This document shows, piece after piece, positions 34,601 through 43,558 of a stretch of 64,000 bases of DNA. Source of the DNA: Parvibacillus sp035426385 (GTDB taxonomy: Bacteria; Bacteroidota; Bacteroidia; Chitinophagales; Saprospiraceae). Position 1 is the stretch's first letter, and each line of letters starts with the position of its first letter. The notes under the pieces were generated by a model. It had not been told where the DNA came from, did not search any database, and saw only the letters and a program-made list of their open reading frames with translations. The DNA lies in NCBI GenBank assembly GCA_035426385.1, contig DAOLZQ010000009.1:1-64000 (forward strand), in the 5' to 3' direction. A program made the position numbers and the translations under genes.

Positions 34601-34987
34601 TTATTTTCCAAAAATAGGAGCTAATCTGGCCATTGAAAAGGCCGATATAGCCATTACGAGATCGCGCACAGCCACATCCAGATAGTTGAGGCTCATCAAT
34701 AGCGTCAGAGCAATAGCGGTCAACCAAGCTGCCACGACATATCCACCGATCTCTGCTTTCATCAACACCAGAACTCCTGCAATGATTTCAATTATACCTA
34801 CCAGCATCATAAATGTGGCAGCCGAGAAAGGCAGGACAGCTATCATCGCCGGACTCATGTAGTGCTCCCAGTTGGTGAGCAGATTGGTGAATTTGTCCAC
34901 ACCTGCTACGATAGGCACTATTCCGAAGGTCAGCCTCAGCAGCTTAAACACCGGCGTGAGCGACTGCTGTATATTTATGTTCTCCAT
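34601..34987 (-). CDS. DoxX-like membrane protein
   Basis: A 128-residue four-helix membrane protein: LTFGIVPIVAGVDKFTNLLT, AATFMMLVGIIEIIAGVLVL, YVVAAWLTAIALTLLMS and a final helix ending APIFGK. It matches the DoxX/DUF417-like fold, with a helix 1 G..K. signature. It precedes the ECF sigma gene by 14 bases and is likely co-transcribed, perhaps sensing membrane redox state for sigma control; that link is inferred from position only. The sequence differs clearly from the DoxX at 9293-9739. Confidence 0.82.
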   Translation of the reverse strand: MENINIQQSLTPVFKLLRLTFGIVPIVAGVDKFTNLLTNWEHYMSPAMIAVLPFSAATFMMLVGIIEIIAGVLVLMKAEIGGYVVAAWLTAIALTLLMSLNYLDVAVRDLVMAISAFSMARLAPIFGK

Positions 34988-35313
34988 TTTATCTATTTAG
35001 GGCTGTTTCTAGTAGGTTAGAGTAGGTGAGCGCCAGAAAGGTTACAAAAGTGGCTCTAAATGTCCGGCCTCTCTATATATTCTGTGGTGAGTTTTCTCAT
35101 CCATCGGAGTGGGGCGAAATTAAGAGGCTCTATTTGTTAGAGAAGGTGCGATAAAAATGCCCTTCGAGTCGTCATTTGCACCGCACCATGGAGGCAGACG
35201 ATTCTCTTTGGAATAGAATAAAAATAGTAGCTAATTTCCGAAGAGGAGGTGCTTTTCGTAAAAGTGAATTAAATGTATAAAATTTATGAGATGGTTTTGA
35301 CTAGCCATATTTG
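34988..35313. other. intergenic region upstream of DoxX and downstream of RAYT relic
   Basis: About 325 bases without a coding frame I can support. It should hold the promoter of the DoxX-sigma transcript, but I could not identify clear boxes. Confidence 0.4.
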
Positions 35314-35410
35314 TTATTTTTTTTTAGGTTTATAAAATTTGTCACAGACCCATTTTATTGGGTTCTTTATACTATGAGTAGATATGATTTGATAGGATTG
35401 TTCGTTTTCA

Positions 35411-35431
35411 ATAATTCCGTGAATATGATTG
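35411..35431. repeat. 21-nt direct repeat of the RAYT HUH motif (copy 1)
   Basis: This 21-nt segment is identical to 35654-35674 and in the same reading frame, encoding NHIHGI. Copy 2 is the genuine HUH site and copy 1 sits where the catalytic Tyr motif should be. It is the trace of an internal copying event. Confidence 0.85.
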
Positions 35432-35492
35432 CGTTGTCAAATTTTAAAATTTAAGTTCTTAATTTTATCTATTGAGGTAAATATTCCGGTTG

Positions 35493-35512
35493 GGGCGAAT
35501 GCCAATTCGCCC
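35493..35512. repeat. REP-like palindrome inside the RAYT pseudogene
   Basis: GGGCGAAT-GCCA-ATTCGCCC is a perfect 8-bp stem with a 4-base loop within the transposase frame, shaped like the hairpins RAYTs recognise. Confidence 0.55.
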
Positions 35513-36013
35513 GTACTGCTGCTATTATTAATTATATCTTTAATTTTTTTAATAGTGGTTATTTTAAATCCTATGATAAATGAGCCCGTAGAATGAGAGG
35601 GTGATTGAAATTTGCCTGTGGCGTCTTTGTTTAGTTTATTGAATGTGATTTCGATAATTCCGTGAATATGATTGGGCATGAGAATGAATTCGTGTAATCT
35701 GCAATTTTCCCTTATTTTATCGGTATTCAACCATTCGCAGTCTACAATATGTCCAGCAACATTCAACATCATTTTGCAATCTATCATTTCGCCAATTAAA
35801 CACGCTCGATCTTGGCAACAAATGGTAATAAAATACAATCCTAATTGCGAATAATCATATCCTTTCACTCGTATTAACTTGCGGTGATGGATATTTGGAT
35901 TGTATGATTTCGTTGTCTCCTGCTCTTTAGGGCAAATGATAATTGGCAATTACACGTCTATTTGTCGGCTTATCAATTTAGGTAATATAATACGAGCCAT
36001 TGCGACCATAGTC

Positions 36014-36031
36014 CCACGATTGTAAACGTGG
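36014..36031. repeat. short hairpin upstream of the RAYT pseudogene
   Basis: CCACG-ATTGTAAA-CGTGG (5-bp stem) lies 65 bases upstream of the RAYT start. Hairpins flanking RAYTs are usual, so it may be the outer REP end; similarity is only in shape. From here to 36344 there is no supportable gene. Confidence 0.35.
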
Positions 36032-36344
36032 AGATGTGATGCGATATTTGTTTTGTAATTTATTCATTACAGTAGCTTAATTTGTAATAAATATATTTTT
36101 ATGGATGTATTTATTTTCTACACGTTTGGTTTTTAGTTAATAGCTAAAAGAAAAATCGAGCCATGAAAGTCATCCAAATGTGTTGTATATCTATTCGTTT
36201 TGGCAATATTCTAAAATGATTATTACCGTGTTTCACTAATCATTCAAGTTTTCAATTAAAAAAATCCAAAGGAACGATTAGAAATAATATTGAAGTTGAA
36301 GATATACATACCAGATTATCAATTACTATCTTTTGATTATCATC

Positions 36345-37586
36345 TTACTCAAACAACTTTTCATACCTGATCTGATCCATCAGCAGGTCTTCCATCGTCT
36401 CGCGCTTCCGGATGAGGGTGGATTCGCCCTGATAGACGAGTACTTCCGCGGGTCGGAAGCGGGCATTGTAGTTTGATGACATCGTAAATCCATACGCGCC
36501 GGCATTGAGAAAGCAGAGGATATCGCCTTCGCGCACTTCGTGCAGCTTTCTATCCCAACCGAAAGTGTCGGTCTCACAGATATAGCCCACCACCGTATAG
36601 ATGCGCTCAGTCCCTGTGGGATTTGAGATGTTTACTATGTGATGATAGGCATCGTAAAACATGGGCCGGATGAGGTGATTTTGTCCTGAATCGACACCTG
36701 CAAACACAGTGGCTGTGGTCTGCTTGATGACATTGGTCTTGGCCAGGAAATATCCGGCTTCGCTCACAAGGAACTTGCCGGGCTCAAACCAGAGTTCGAG
36801 CGGTCGTCCATAAGATTCACAAAACTCTAAAAATCGTGCAGAGAGCGTCTCGCCCAGCTCTTCGATATCGGTAGCTATGTCATCTGCTTTATATGGTACC
36901 TTAAAGCCACTGCCGAAATCGATAAACTGTAGCTCCGGAAAGTCGACTGCCAGCTCAAACAGCAGCTCAGCCCCTTGTAGGAAGACTCCGGAATCCAGTA
37001 TATCGGAGCCGGTATGCATGTGTAGTCCGGTGACGTGAATGGAATAAGTCTTTATGATACGCTGTAGATGTCGCATCTGATACACAGAGATGCCAAACTT
37101 GGAATCAATATGCCCCGTCGAGATTTTGGTATTGCCACCCGCCATGATGTGGGGATTGAGCCGGATGCAGACGGGCACTGTACTACCGTATTCATTGCCA
37201 AACTGCTCCAGTATGGACAGATTATCAATGTTGATCATTGCACCTACCTCTATCGCCATTCTGATCTCCTGCATAGACACACAGTTGGGTGTATAGAGGA
37301 TTTCAGCCGGATCAAAACCCGCCTTCAGCGCCAGCCAGACCTCCTGGATGGATACGGCATCTATACCACAGCCGGCATTGTGCAGGAGTCGAAGGATATT
37401 GATGTTATTCAGCGCCTTGCAGGCGTATTTGATCTTTACAGCACAGCCGGGAAAGGCATTTTGCAATCTTTTGTATTGGGCCAGGATGCGGTCACCATCA
37501 TATACATACAATGGTGTATCGTAATGACTAGTCAGATCAAGCAGTGCAATGCCGCTTATCTCATAGCGGCCATCAATTAGTTTCAT
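36345..37586 (-). CDS. lysA: diaminopimelate decarboxylase
   Basis: A 413-residue fold-III PLP enzyme. The PLP Lys57 is in KYACKALNN; other signatures are TGHIDSKFGI, HMHTGSD, the PLP-phosphate loop DFGSGF, EPGK and the dimer-contributed CETDTFGWDR. The last step of lysine synthesis: meso-diaminopimelate to L-lysine and CO2, in the cytosol. Length matches LysA. It is monocistronic here, with no other lysine genes adjacent. Other group IV decarboxylases are possible, but the CETD motif and overall order favour LysA. Confidence 0.92.
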   Translation of the reverse strand: MKLIDGRYEISGIALLDLTSHYDTPLYVYDGDRILAQYKRLQNAFPGCAVKIKYACKALNNINILRLLHNAGCGIDAVSIQEVWLALKAGFDPAEILYTPNCVSMQEIRMAIEVGAMINIDNLSILEQFGNEYGSTVPVCIRLNPHIMAGGNTKISTGHIDSKFGISVYQMRHLQRIIKTYSIHVTGLHMHTGSDILDSGVFLQGAELLFELAVDFPELQFIDFGSGFKVPYKADDIATDIEELGETLSARFLEFCESYGRPLELWFEPGKFLVSEAGYFLAKTNVIKQTTATVFAGVDSGQNHLIRPMFYDAYHHIVNISNPTGTERIYTVVGYICETDTFGWDRKLHEVREGDILCFLNAGAYGFTMSSNYNARFRPAEVLVYQGESTLIRKRETMEDLLMDQIRYEKLFE

Positions 37587-37715
37587 AGATAATTTGAATT
37601 CTTAAAAGTAGGTGCAAAAATCGCAAAAAGATCTCACTTCTGCTCTGATAGTTCAGGCCAAGTAGTTAGGAATTTAAAGATGGCAAAAGAGAGAATTTAT
37701 ACCAGGACTTTTTAT

Positions 37716-38543
37716 TTACAGCTCTATTTCAATCACTTTGGATTTCTTAGGTACGGCGCGGTTGAGCACATAGTTTACTCCGAAGCTAAGCTTTATGGTT
37801 GGTTCATCTACAAAGATGGGATCTTCTACAAAAGGAGAGACACCGAACCCAAACTGAAACAATCCCTTCACCTTGCCACTGCCGGCGCGCAGATTGAACG
37901 AAGGTGTGATAACCAGGATTTGTTCTATATAGCTATTGACGGATACATTTTGCCAGCCGGAATTGATTTCATACGGAACCGGACCACCATACCAGATCTG
38001 CTCTACACGTAAGCCAAAGGCGATACCCACTGAAGGTGAGTTTTTACCAATTGCGAAGTTTATTCCCAGATTGACAGGTGTGTAATTCCACTTACTCCGA
38101 CCTACGATGAGATCAGGGGTGGTGCTGTTGAATTCATTCCAACTTAGCCCCAAGTCTCCCGAGAATTCAAAATAGCCGGTTCTAGAACCGCCAAAATTAT
38201 TGTAATAACCCACTCCGGCTCTTACTCTACTTCCTTTCAGTGTAAATGAACTTTCCTCTGTTTCATCGGGTGTAATTACATTGGAGACAGGTAGATATTT
38301 CGAAGAATAATTGCTCGCTCCACCCATGATAAAGACGTTTTCGGTAGCGGCGAAGGCTCCGGCCAGATTGAATCCCAGATCGGTAGAGTTAATATCGATC
38401 GAGAGGTTGGTATTTATCTCGCCCTTATTGTTAAAAAAATTGACTTCCTGCTTGTCGTGATGAAACACCTTGGCGGTCTCACATCCGGACAATAAAATTA
38501 GAATTGAGCTTAGCCCGATTAGTTGAATTATTAATGATTTCAT
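37716..38543 (-). CDS. lipoprotein with beta-barrel-like repeats, unknown function
   Basis: A 275-residue protein with a lipoprotein signal (lipobox LLSGC, Cys21). The rest shows alternating strands (NTNLSIDINSTDLGFNLAGA, RVRAGVGYYNNFGGSRTGYF, SVGIAFGLRVEQIWY) typical of small outer-membrane barrels or beta-sandwich lipoproteins. It ends in basic residues, without a C-terminal aromatic. Family not recognised. It lies downstream of and convergent with nothing; it stands between lysA and pabB on its own. Confidence 0.65.
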   Translation of the reverse strand: MKSLIIQLIGLSSILILLSGCETAKVFHHDKQEVNFFNNKGEINTNLSIDINSTDLGFNLAGAFAATENVFIMGGASNYSSKYLPVSNVITPDETEESSFTLKGSRVRAGVGYYNNFGGSRTGYFEFSGDLGLSWNEFNSTTPDLIVGRSKWNYTPVNLGINFAIGKNSPSVGIAFGLRVEQIWYGGPVPYEINSGWQNVSVNSYIEQILVITPSFNLRAGSGKVKGLFQFGFGVSPFVEDPIFVDEPTIKLSFGVNYVLNRAVPKKSKVIEIEL

Positions 38544-38702
38544 AATGTGCGATTTAAATTTTAAAAAGATAAACGAATATATTTAGAAATTGTGACTTTA
38601 AGGCAGTTAGAGGACAGTTTGTAAAACATAGTTTGAAATGCATTTTCAAAGAGGACTCTTCTATTTCCAATTAATATATTTCCTGCTTATTTTGTGTCCT
38701 AT

Positions 38703-39980
38703 ATGACTGCACCGGATATCGACCATTTTGCCTTACAATTTCTTCATTTCGCCAGTGATGAGGAGCGGGTTATCTGCCTGCATTCAAATGAATATGAGCA
38801 GGATCCTTACAGTGCAGTAGAAACTCTGCTTGCCATGGGGACTGAAGCAGTCTTTGACCTGACACATGGAGCCGGAGAGATGGCGGCTTTACAGTCGTTT
38901 CTGGATGTGTATAAGTCAGATTGGGTATTTGGGCACGTGAATTATGAGGCTCTAAGCCTCATCGAACCGGTGGAGACCCAATTGCCGGAAATTATAAGCA
39001 CGCCACTCATCTCATTCTTTGTACCGCGGATTGTAATTGAGATCGCACAGGGTTCACTCATCGTTCATAAAAGTGACAGAGCCGAGCCAGAGCTACTGTC
39101 GGCTATTCACTCACTGAAGATACTAGCCTGCACAAATGCCTCCCCGCCCATCCTCAGAAATAAAATCACACAAGAAAAATATTTGGAATCCATTCTAGAA
39201 TTGCAACAACAGATAAAAGCGGGAAATTTTTATGAAATTAATTTCTGCCATTTCATTCAGATGGAACAAGTAGAGATCGAACCCATCGAATTGTTTCACC
39301 GGCTAAATAAATCCTCTCGTGCCCCTTTCTCCGCTTACTACAGATGGGGTGCTACCCACCTGTGCTGTGCGAGTCCCGAACGGTTTATGGCGCGTCGGGA
39401 GGATAAATTGATCTGTCAGCCCATCAAGGGCACTAATCGCCGGCTGAAGGATGATCAGGAGAATGAAAAGCAGCAGAGCTTGCTGTATGATAGCGAGAAG
39501 GAGCGCGCTGAGAATGTAATGATCGTGGATCTGATCCGCAATGACCTCAGCAGAGTGTGTCAGCCCGGCAGCGTGAAGGTAGAAGAGCTCTTCGGCATTT
39601 ACGCCTTTACTCACGTCAATCAGATGATCAGCACTATAAGCGGGCAGCTGAGGGCCCAAATGAACTTTACTGACGTGCTCCAGGCGCTATTTCCACCCGG
39701 CTCTATGACGGGTGCGCCAAAAGTGAGTGCAATGCAATGGATAGAGCGCACCGAGTCATTTTCTCGCGGACTATATAGTGGTACAGTGGGTTATATCCGG
39801 CCGGGAGGGGACTGGGATTTTAACATCATCATCAGAGCCATACAACTGGACACAGCGCAGCGCACAGCCTCACTGGCAGCAGGTGGTGCCATCACTTTTC
39901 TATCGGAGCCGCAGGCTGAATATGAGGAATCACTGCTGAAAATGGAATCACTTTTGCAGGTATTACAAGCTGAAGAATAG
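38703..39980 (+). CDS. pabB: aminodeoxychorismate synthase component I-like (PabB)
   Basis: A chorismate-binding enzyme of about 425 residues; ATG 38703 is chosen, with GTG 38694 three codons earlier also possible. The C-terminal chorismate-binding domain is complete: IKAGNFYEINFCH, SPERFM, PIKGTNRR (the Lys typical of PabB), RAENVMIVDLIRNDLSRV, PPGSMTGAPK and GTVGYIRPGG. It converts chorismate and ammonia to 4-amino-4-deoxychorismate for folate. The glutamine amidotransferase (PabA) is not in the window. It precedes the mevalonate trio but with its own promoter-like box between. Confidence 0.88.
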   Translation: MTAPDIDHFALQFLHFASDEERVICLHSNEYEQDPYSAVETLLAMGTEAVFDLTHGAGEMAALQSFLDVYKSDWVFGHVNYEALSLIEPVETQLPEIISTPLISFFVPRIVIEIAQGSLIVHKSDRAEPELLSAIHSLKILACTNASPPILRNKITQEKYLESILELQQQIKAGNFYEINFCHFIQMEQVEIEPIELFHRLNKSSRAPFSAYYRWGATHLCCASPERFMARREDKLICQPIKGTNRRLKDDQENEKQQSLLYDSEKERAENVMIVDLIRNDLSRVCQPGSVKVEELFGIYAFTHVNQMISTISGQLRAQMNFTDVLQALFPPGSMTGAPKVSAMQWIERTESFSRGLYSGTVGYIRPGGDWDFNIIIRAIQLDTAQRTASLAAGGAITFLSEPQAEYEESLLKMESLLQVLQAEE

Positions 39981-39999
39981 ATTTCAATCGCCTAATCAT

Positions 40000-40007
40000 T
40001 ATATTTG
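40000..40007 (+). promoter_or_regulatory. Bacteroidota -7 box before the mevalonate genes
   Basis: TATATTTG fits TAnnTTTG and lies 20 bases after the pabB stop. It overlaps the TTG at 40005 that a longer isomerase frame would use, so it favours a later start (GTG 40026 or ATG 40065). Confidence 0.5.
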
Positions 40008-40064
40008 CCGCAGATAACAACCTTGGTGAAAAAATCCGCTAATATTACTCAGGAAGCCGACCTG

Positions 40065-41057
40065 ATGCCTGAAAGCAGAAAGAAGGACCACATCGAGCTG
40101 GCTCTCAGCCCGGCGGGTGTCTCACACTGGCAGGATGATCGGTTTGATTATGAGCCATTACTGGCTGCACATCCTGAGAAATGGAAACCCTTTAAATTTC
40201 TAAATAAGACCTTCTCGGCGCCGCTCTGGGTGTCCAGCATGACCGGTGGTACTGAGAATGCAGCACTCATCAATCAGCGACTGGCGACGATCGCAGGCCG
40301 CTATGGCTATGGTATGGGGCTGGGCTCCTGTCGCAGTCTGCTCTATAGCCGTGAGCACTTGGGGGATTTCGCAATGCGAAAGTTTATCGGAGATGAAATG
40401 CCACTCTACGCCAATCTGGGTATCGCTCAGGTAGAAGAACTGGTGAACCGTAAGAAATGGAAGATGATCGACGATATGATCGCCATGACAGAGGCTGATG
40501 GCCTTATAGTGCACGTCAATCCGGTACAGGAGTGGCTGCAGGTGGCGGGCGACCGCATCATGAAAGCACCCATTAAGACGATCTCAACTCTGCTGGAGCA
40601 CATTCAATATCCAATTATAGTAAAGGAAGTAGGACAAGGTATGGGACCACGCAGCCTGAAAGCACTGCTGGAATTGCCCATTGCGGCCATAGAGTTTGGC
40701 GCGCTGGGTGGAACTAACTTCGGTGCGATCGAACTGCAGCGGGACAAGGAGTCGCAACACGCCGGCATGGAGCCTCTGGTACACATCGGCCACAGAGCAG
40801 CAGAGATGGCCAAAATCATCCATCACTTGCAGAAAAAGAAAAAACAAAATTGTACTCAATTCATAGTTTCAGGTGGTATAAAGGATTTTCTGGATGGATA
40901 TTACTGCATGGAGCTATTGAAATCACCGGCGGTCATCGGACAGGCGGGGAATATGCTGCGGATGGCAATTCAGGGCATCGAGCCACTTGAAGCCTTTGTT
41001 CAGAATCAGATCAAAGGGCTCAATTTTGCACGCGCTTATCTTAAAATCAAGGACTGA
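40065..41057 (+). CDS. fni: type 2 isopentenyl-diphosphate delta-isomerase
   Basis: The ATG at 40065 begins the family N-terminus (MPESRKKDHIELAL), giving 331 residues; TTG 40005 and GTG 40026 are in-frame alternatives. FMN-binding/TIM-barrel signatures include LWVSSMTGGTENA, GMGLGSCRSLL, ANLGIAQ, HVNPVQEW, KEVGQGMG, EFGALGGTNF and VSGGIKD. This FMN- and NADPH-dependent enzyme interconverts IPP and DMAPP. It heads a tight mevalonate operon with HMG-CoA reductase 3 bases downstream. Confidence 0.93.
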   Translation: MPESRKKDHIELALSPAGVSHWQDDRFDYEPLLAAHPEKWKPFKFLNKTFSAPLWVSSMTGGTENAALINQRLATIAGRYGYGMGLGSCRSLLYSREHLGDFAMRKFIGDEMPLYANLGIAQVEELVNRKKWKMIDDMIAMTEADGLIVHVNPVQEWLQVAGDRIMKAPIKTISTLLEHIQYPIIVKEVGQGMGPRSLKALLELPIAAIEFGALGGTNFGAIELQRDKESQHAGMEPLVHIGHRAAEMAKIIHHLQKKKKQNCTQFIVSGGIKDFLDGYYCMELLKSPAVIGQAGNMLRMAIQGIEPLEAFVQNQIKGLNFARAYLKIKD

Positions 41058-41059
41058 GG

Positions 41060-42397
41060 ATGGACGGAGCGGAGAGCAGCAAAAAAGTCAGTGGATTTTC
41101 AAAGCTATCCAAGCGTGGTAAACTCATGTGGATAGTCAATAATTTCTTCAAGGATCCGGAGCATGTCATGAAGGAGCTGGTGAGCTACTGGCAACATGAA
41201 GATCAGCAAAAGATCTACGACGGTATGAGTGAAAATACCATTTCGAATTTTATACTGCCCTACAGCGTCGCGCCCAATTTCGTCATCAACGGCCGCGAAT
41301 ACGCAGTCCCGTTGGTCATCGAAGAAAGTAGTGTAGTGGCTGCCGCCTCAAATTCAGCCAAGTTCTGGTCTGAGCGAGGTGGATTCAAAGCACGTGTCAT
41401 AAATACGGTCAAAGAGGGCAGTGTGTATTTTCTCTGGCGCGGCGATTTTGCAGCACTTCAATCAGGCAGTGAGGAACTAACAGAGCTACTGCGCAAAGGC
41501 TGCGAGGATCTGACAGGAAGAATGAGTGAAAGGGGCGGTGGTCTGCTGGATATAGAACTCATTGATATGAGCGATCGTGAACCCGATTATTATAAACTAA
41601 ATATGCTTTTCGACACCTGTGATTCGATGGGTGCAAACTTTATCAATTCGGTACTGGAGCGCAGTGCAGAATTATTGAAAGACTGGATGGCTGAGCGCTT
41701 TGGCAAAGATGCTTATTTCGAAGTGGTGATGTCTATCTTGTCAAACTATACACCTCGCTGTCTGGTAGAAGCAGAGGTCAGTTGTCCAATAGAGGAACTG
41801 GGTGAAATCAATGGACTGAGCGCCGAAGAGTTTGCATTTCGCTTCTATAAGGCAGTCCGGATTGCGCAGGTCGATCCGGCGCGGGCTACCACGCACAACA
41901 AAGGCATCTTCAACGGTATTGATGCAGTCATATTAGCTACAGGAAATGATTTCAGAGCTATTGAGGCTTGCGGGCATACCTATGCGGCCCGCAATGGGCA
42001 GTACACCTCATTGTCATCATGTACACTAGAGGAAGGAATATTCAAGTTTAGTCTGGAAATTCCACTTTCTGTGGGTACAGTAGGTGGCTTGACCAAGCTG
42101 CACCCTATCGCCAGGCGTTCGCTCGAATTATTGGGCAATCCCGGCTCGGATGAGTTGATGATGATCATTGCCGCCACCGGCTTGGCGCAGAATTTTGCCG
42201 CACTTCGCTCACTTATTACCACCGGTATTCAGAAAGGACATATGCGGATGCATTTGCAAAATATTGCCTGGCAGTTACAGGCCACGTCTGAAGAATATGA
42301 GGCACTGTTGGTTTATTTTAAAGAACATACGGTCTCTTATTCGGCGGTGGTCAGCTTTCTGGACCAGCTTCGTTCTTCTTCGCTGACTAATCAATGA
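41060..42397 (+). CDS. mvaA: hydroxymethylglutaryl-CoA reductase, class II
   Basis: A 445-residue class II HMG-CoA reductase. It shows SENTISNFILPYSVAPNFVI with the class II ENxI motif, catalytic Glu in VIEESSVVAAAS, Lys in NKGIFNGIDAV, Asp in GNDFRAIEACGH and His in IQKGHMRMH. It reduces HMG-CoA to mevalonate using NAD(P)H, the committed step of the mevalonate route to isoprenoids. No membrane anchor, as usual in bacteria. It starts 3 bases after fni and overlaps the GHMP kinase by 4 bases. Confidence 0.95.
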   Translation: MDGAESSKKVSGFSKLSKRGKLMWIVNNFFKDPEHVMKELVSYWQHEDQQKIYDGMSENTISNFILPYSVAPNFVINGREYAVPLVIEESSVVAAASNSAKFWSERGGFKARVINTVKEGSVYFLWRGDFAALQSGSEELTELLRKGCEDLTGRMSERGGGLLDIELIDMSDREPDYYKLNMLFDTCDSMGANFINSVLERSAELLKDWMAERFGKDAYFEVVMSILSNYTPRCLVEAEVSCPIEELGEINGLSAEEFAFRFYKAVRIAQVDPARATTHNKGIFNGIDAVILATGNDFRAIEACGHTYAARNGQYTSLSSCTLEEGIFKFSLEIPLSVGTVGGLTKLHPIARRSLELLGNPGSDELMMIIAATGLAQNFAALRSLITTGIQKGHMRMHLQNIAWQLQATSEEYEALLVYFKEHTVSYSAVVSFLDQLRSSSLTNQ

Positions 42398-43335
42398 CAC
42401 CACAACCGGCCGACACTATCTTTAGCGCGCGGGGTAAGATCATGCTCACCGGCGAATACCTCGTACTTGAGGGCGCACGGACCTTAGCTCGTCCGACACT
42501 GCGACGCCAGTTTCTGCATGTCGGCACACAGGGGATACCCGGACAATTGCAATGGGTGAGTCTAGATTATCAGGGAAAAAGTTGGTTTGAATATACCTTT
42601 AGACCCTCTGAACCCGATTTTAAATTGAAATTATCTCAGGATCGGGTAGCAGCTAAACTTTGGAGCCTGCTGGATTTTAATGCCTCGCTCAGCGGACTTG
42701 ACGTCGTTCAGCCCGGATATAAGGTGACCACACGACTGGAATGGCCCCGTGACTGGGGACTGGGCAGTAGCTCCTCGCTGGTGGTGCTACTCAGCAGATG
42801 GTTTGGTTCAGATCCCTTTGTGGTACAACAAGATATCCTCGGCGGCTCAGGATATGATATCGCCTGTGGACTAAGTGATGAGGCCATCATTTATACCCTG
42901 AAAGAGGGTCAACCCAAGTATCAGCCCGTAAATACCAATCCGACCTTCGAGCGGCACGCTGCCTTCGCCTGGTTGGGATCAAAGGCGGACACTGATCTGG
43001 CCATCCGACATTTCAAACAATTGGTCTCCGCTGAGGATATCACAGATAGCATTCCTCGCGTCGATTTGATTACGGATACAGTACTCGTCAGCACCGATGC
43101 TCAGGAGATGGTGGAGGCGCTGGGAGAGCATGAAGCCATCATCGGTAGGTTGATACAGCGAGAGCCGATCAGACACAAGCACTTTAAGACATTTCCCGGG
43201 ATGGTAAAATCTTGCGGTGCCTGGGGTGGTGACTTTGTGCTGTTTCTTGGCCGTGAGCCGAGTGAGGCTTTTATGCAAAAGACAGCTTCTTCCTATGGCT
43301 TACAATTATTCACACCGGCAGAATTATTTTGTTGA
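42394..43335 (+). CDS. GHMP-family kinase (GYDIA type), mevalonate pathway
   Basis: A 313-residue GHMP kinase overlapping the HMGR stop by 4 bases. Signatures: SARGKIMLTGEYLVLEGA (motif 1), the ATP-loop WGLGSSSSLVVLL, and GGSGYDIACG, which marks the GYDIA subgroup common in Bacteroidota. It most likely phosphorylates mevalonate or phosphomevalonate in this operon. The C-terminal GHMP motif is less clear (KSCGAWGGDFVLFLG). Exact substrate in the pathway is uncertain; the remaining kinase and decarboxylase are not in the window. Confidence 0.88.
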   Translation: MTPQPADTIFSARGKIMLTGEYLVLEGARTLARPTLRRQFLHVGTQGIPGQLQWVSLDYQGKSWFEYTFRPSEPDFKLKLSQDRVAAKLWSLLDFNASLSGLDVVQPGYKVTTRLEWPRDWGLGSSSSLVVLLSRWFGSDPFVVQQDILGGSGYDIACGLSDEAIIYTLKEGQPKYQPVNTNPTFERHAAFAWLGSKADTDLAIRHFKQLVSAEDITDSIPRVDLITDTVLVSTDAQEMVEALGEHEAIIGRLIQREPIRHKHFKTFPGMVKSCGAWGGDFVLFLGREPSEAFMQKTASSYGLQLFTPAELFC

Positions 43336-43456
43336 CTCAAATGTGTTCTGATAGAAAATAATAATAATTGATTCGCACACCCTAGTAATCTGCAAAGATG
43401 AACTTTTAGACAGCGTGAGAAATCAAGTTTGTAAATAAACTACGTATTAAAATCGC

Positions 43457-43472
43457 TTAAACTATAGTTTAA
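43457..43472. promoter_or_regulatory. 16-bp perfect palindrome at the promoter of the PLP enzyme
   Basis: TTAAACTATAGTTTAA is its own reverse complement and directly precedes TCTTTG, close to the place of a -7 box, about 87 bases upstream of the start at 43559. A repressor bound here would block transcription. Confidence 0.55.
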
Positions 43473-43558
43473 TCTTTGTATATTCGAACTGATGAAAAGC
43501 GAAGTCATTTTTTTATTTAATTTAAATTTTGGACCACTTATTTTTTTAAAACCGACAC

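Larger units (their letters stand above)
35314..35949 (-). pseudogene. RAYT (REP-associated tyrosine transposase) pseudogene
   Basis: The ATG at 35949 opens a Y1-transposase-like frame: RKLIRVKGYDYSQLGLYFIT, then GHIVDCEWL and the HUH motif MPNHIHGIIEI. It stops at TGA 35437-35439, after FKI. In the same frame it continues QRN HIHGIIE NEQSYQ ... SIKNPIKWVCDKFYKPKKK to TAA 35314-35316, the normal RAYT C-terminus. The expected sequence is WQRNYYEHIIRNEQSY. The Trp is a stop (TGG to TGA) and the seven residues that include the expected catalytic Tyr are replaced by HIHGIIE. Total length of 211 codons is normal for RAYTs. It is catalytically dead. Confidence 0.8.

Noticed and set aside
36032..36344. 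Lysine-responsive leader or riboswitch near lysA
   Set aside because: This stretch is downstream, not upstream, of lysA, and the true upstream gap (37587-37715) is too short and unstructured for a lysine riboswitch.
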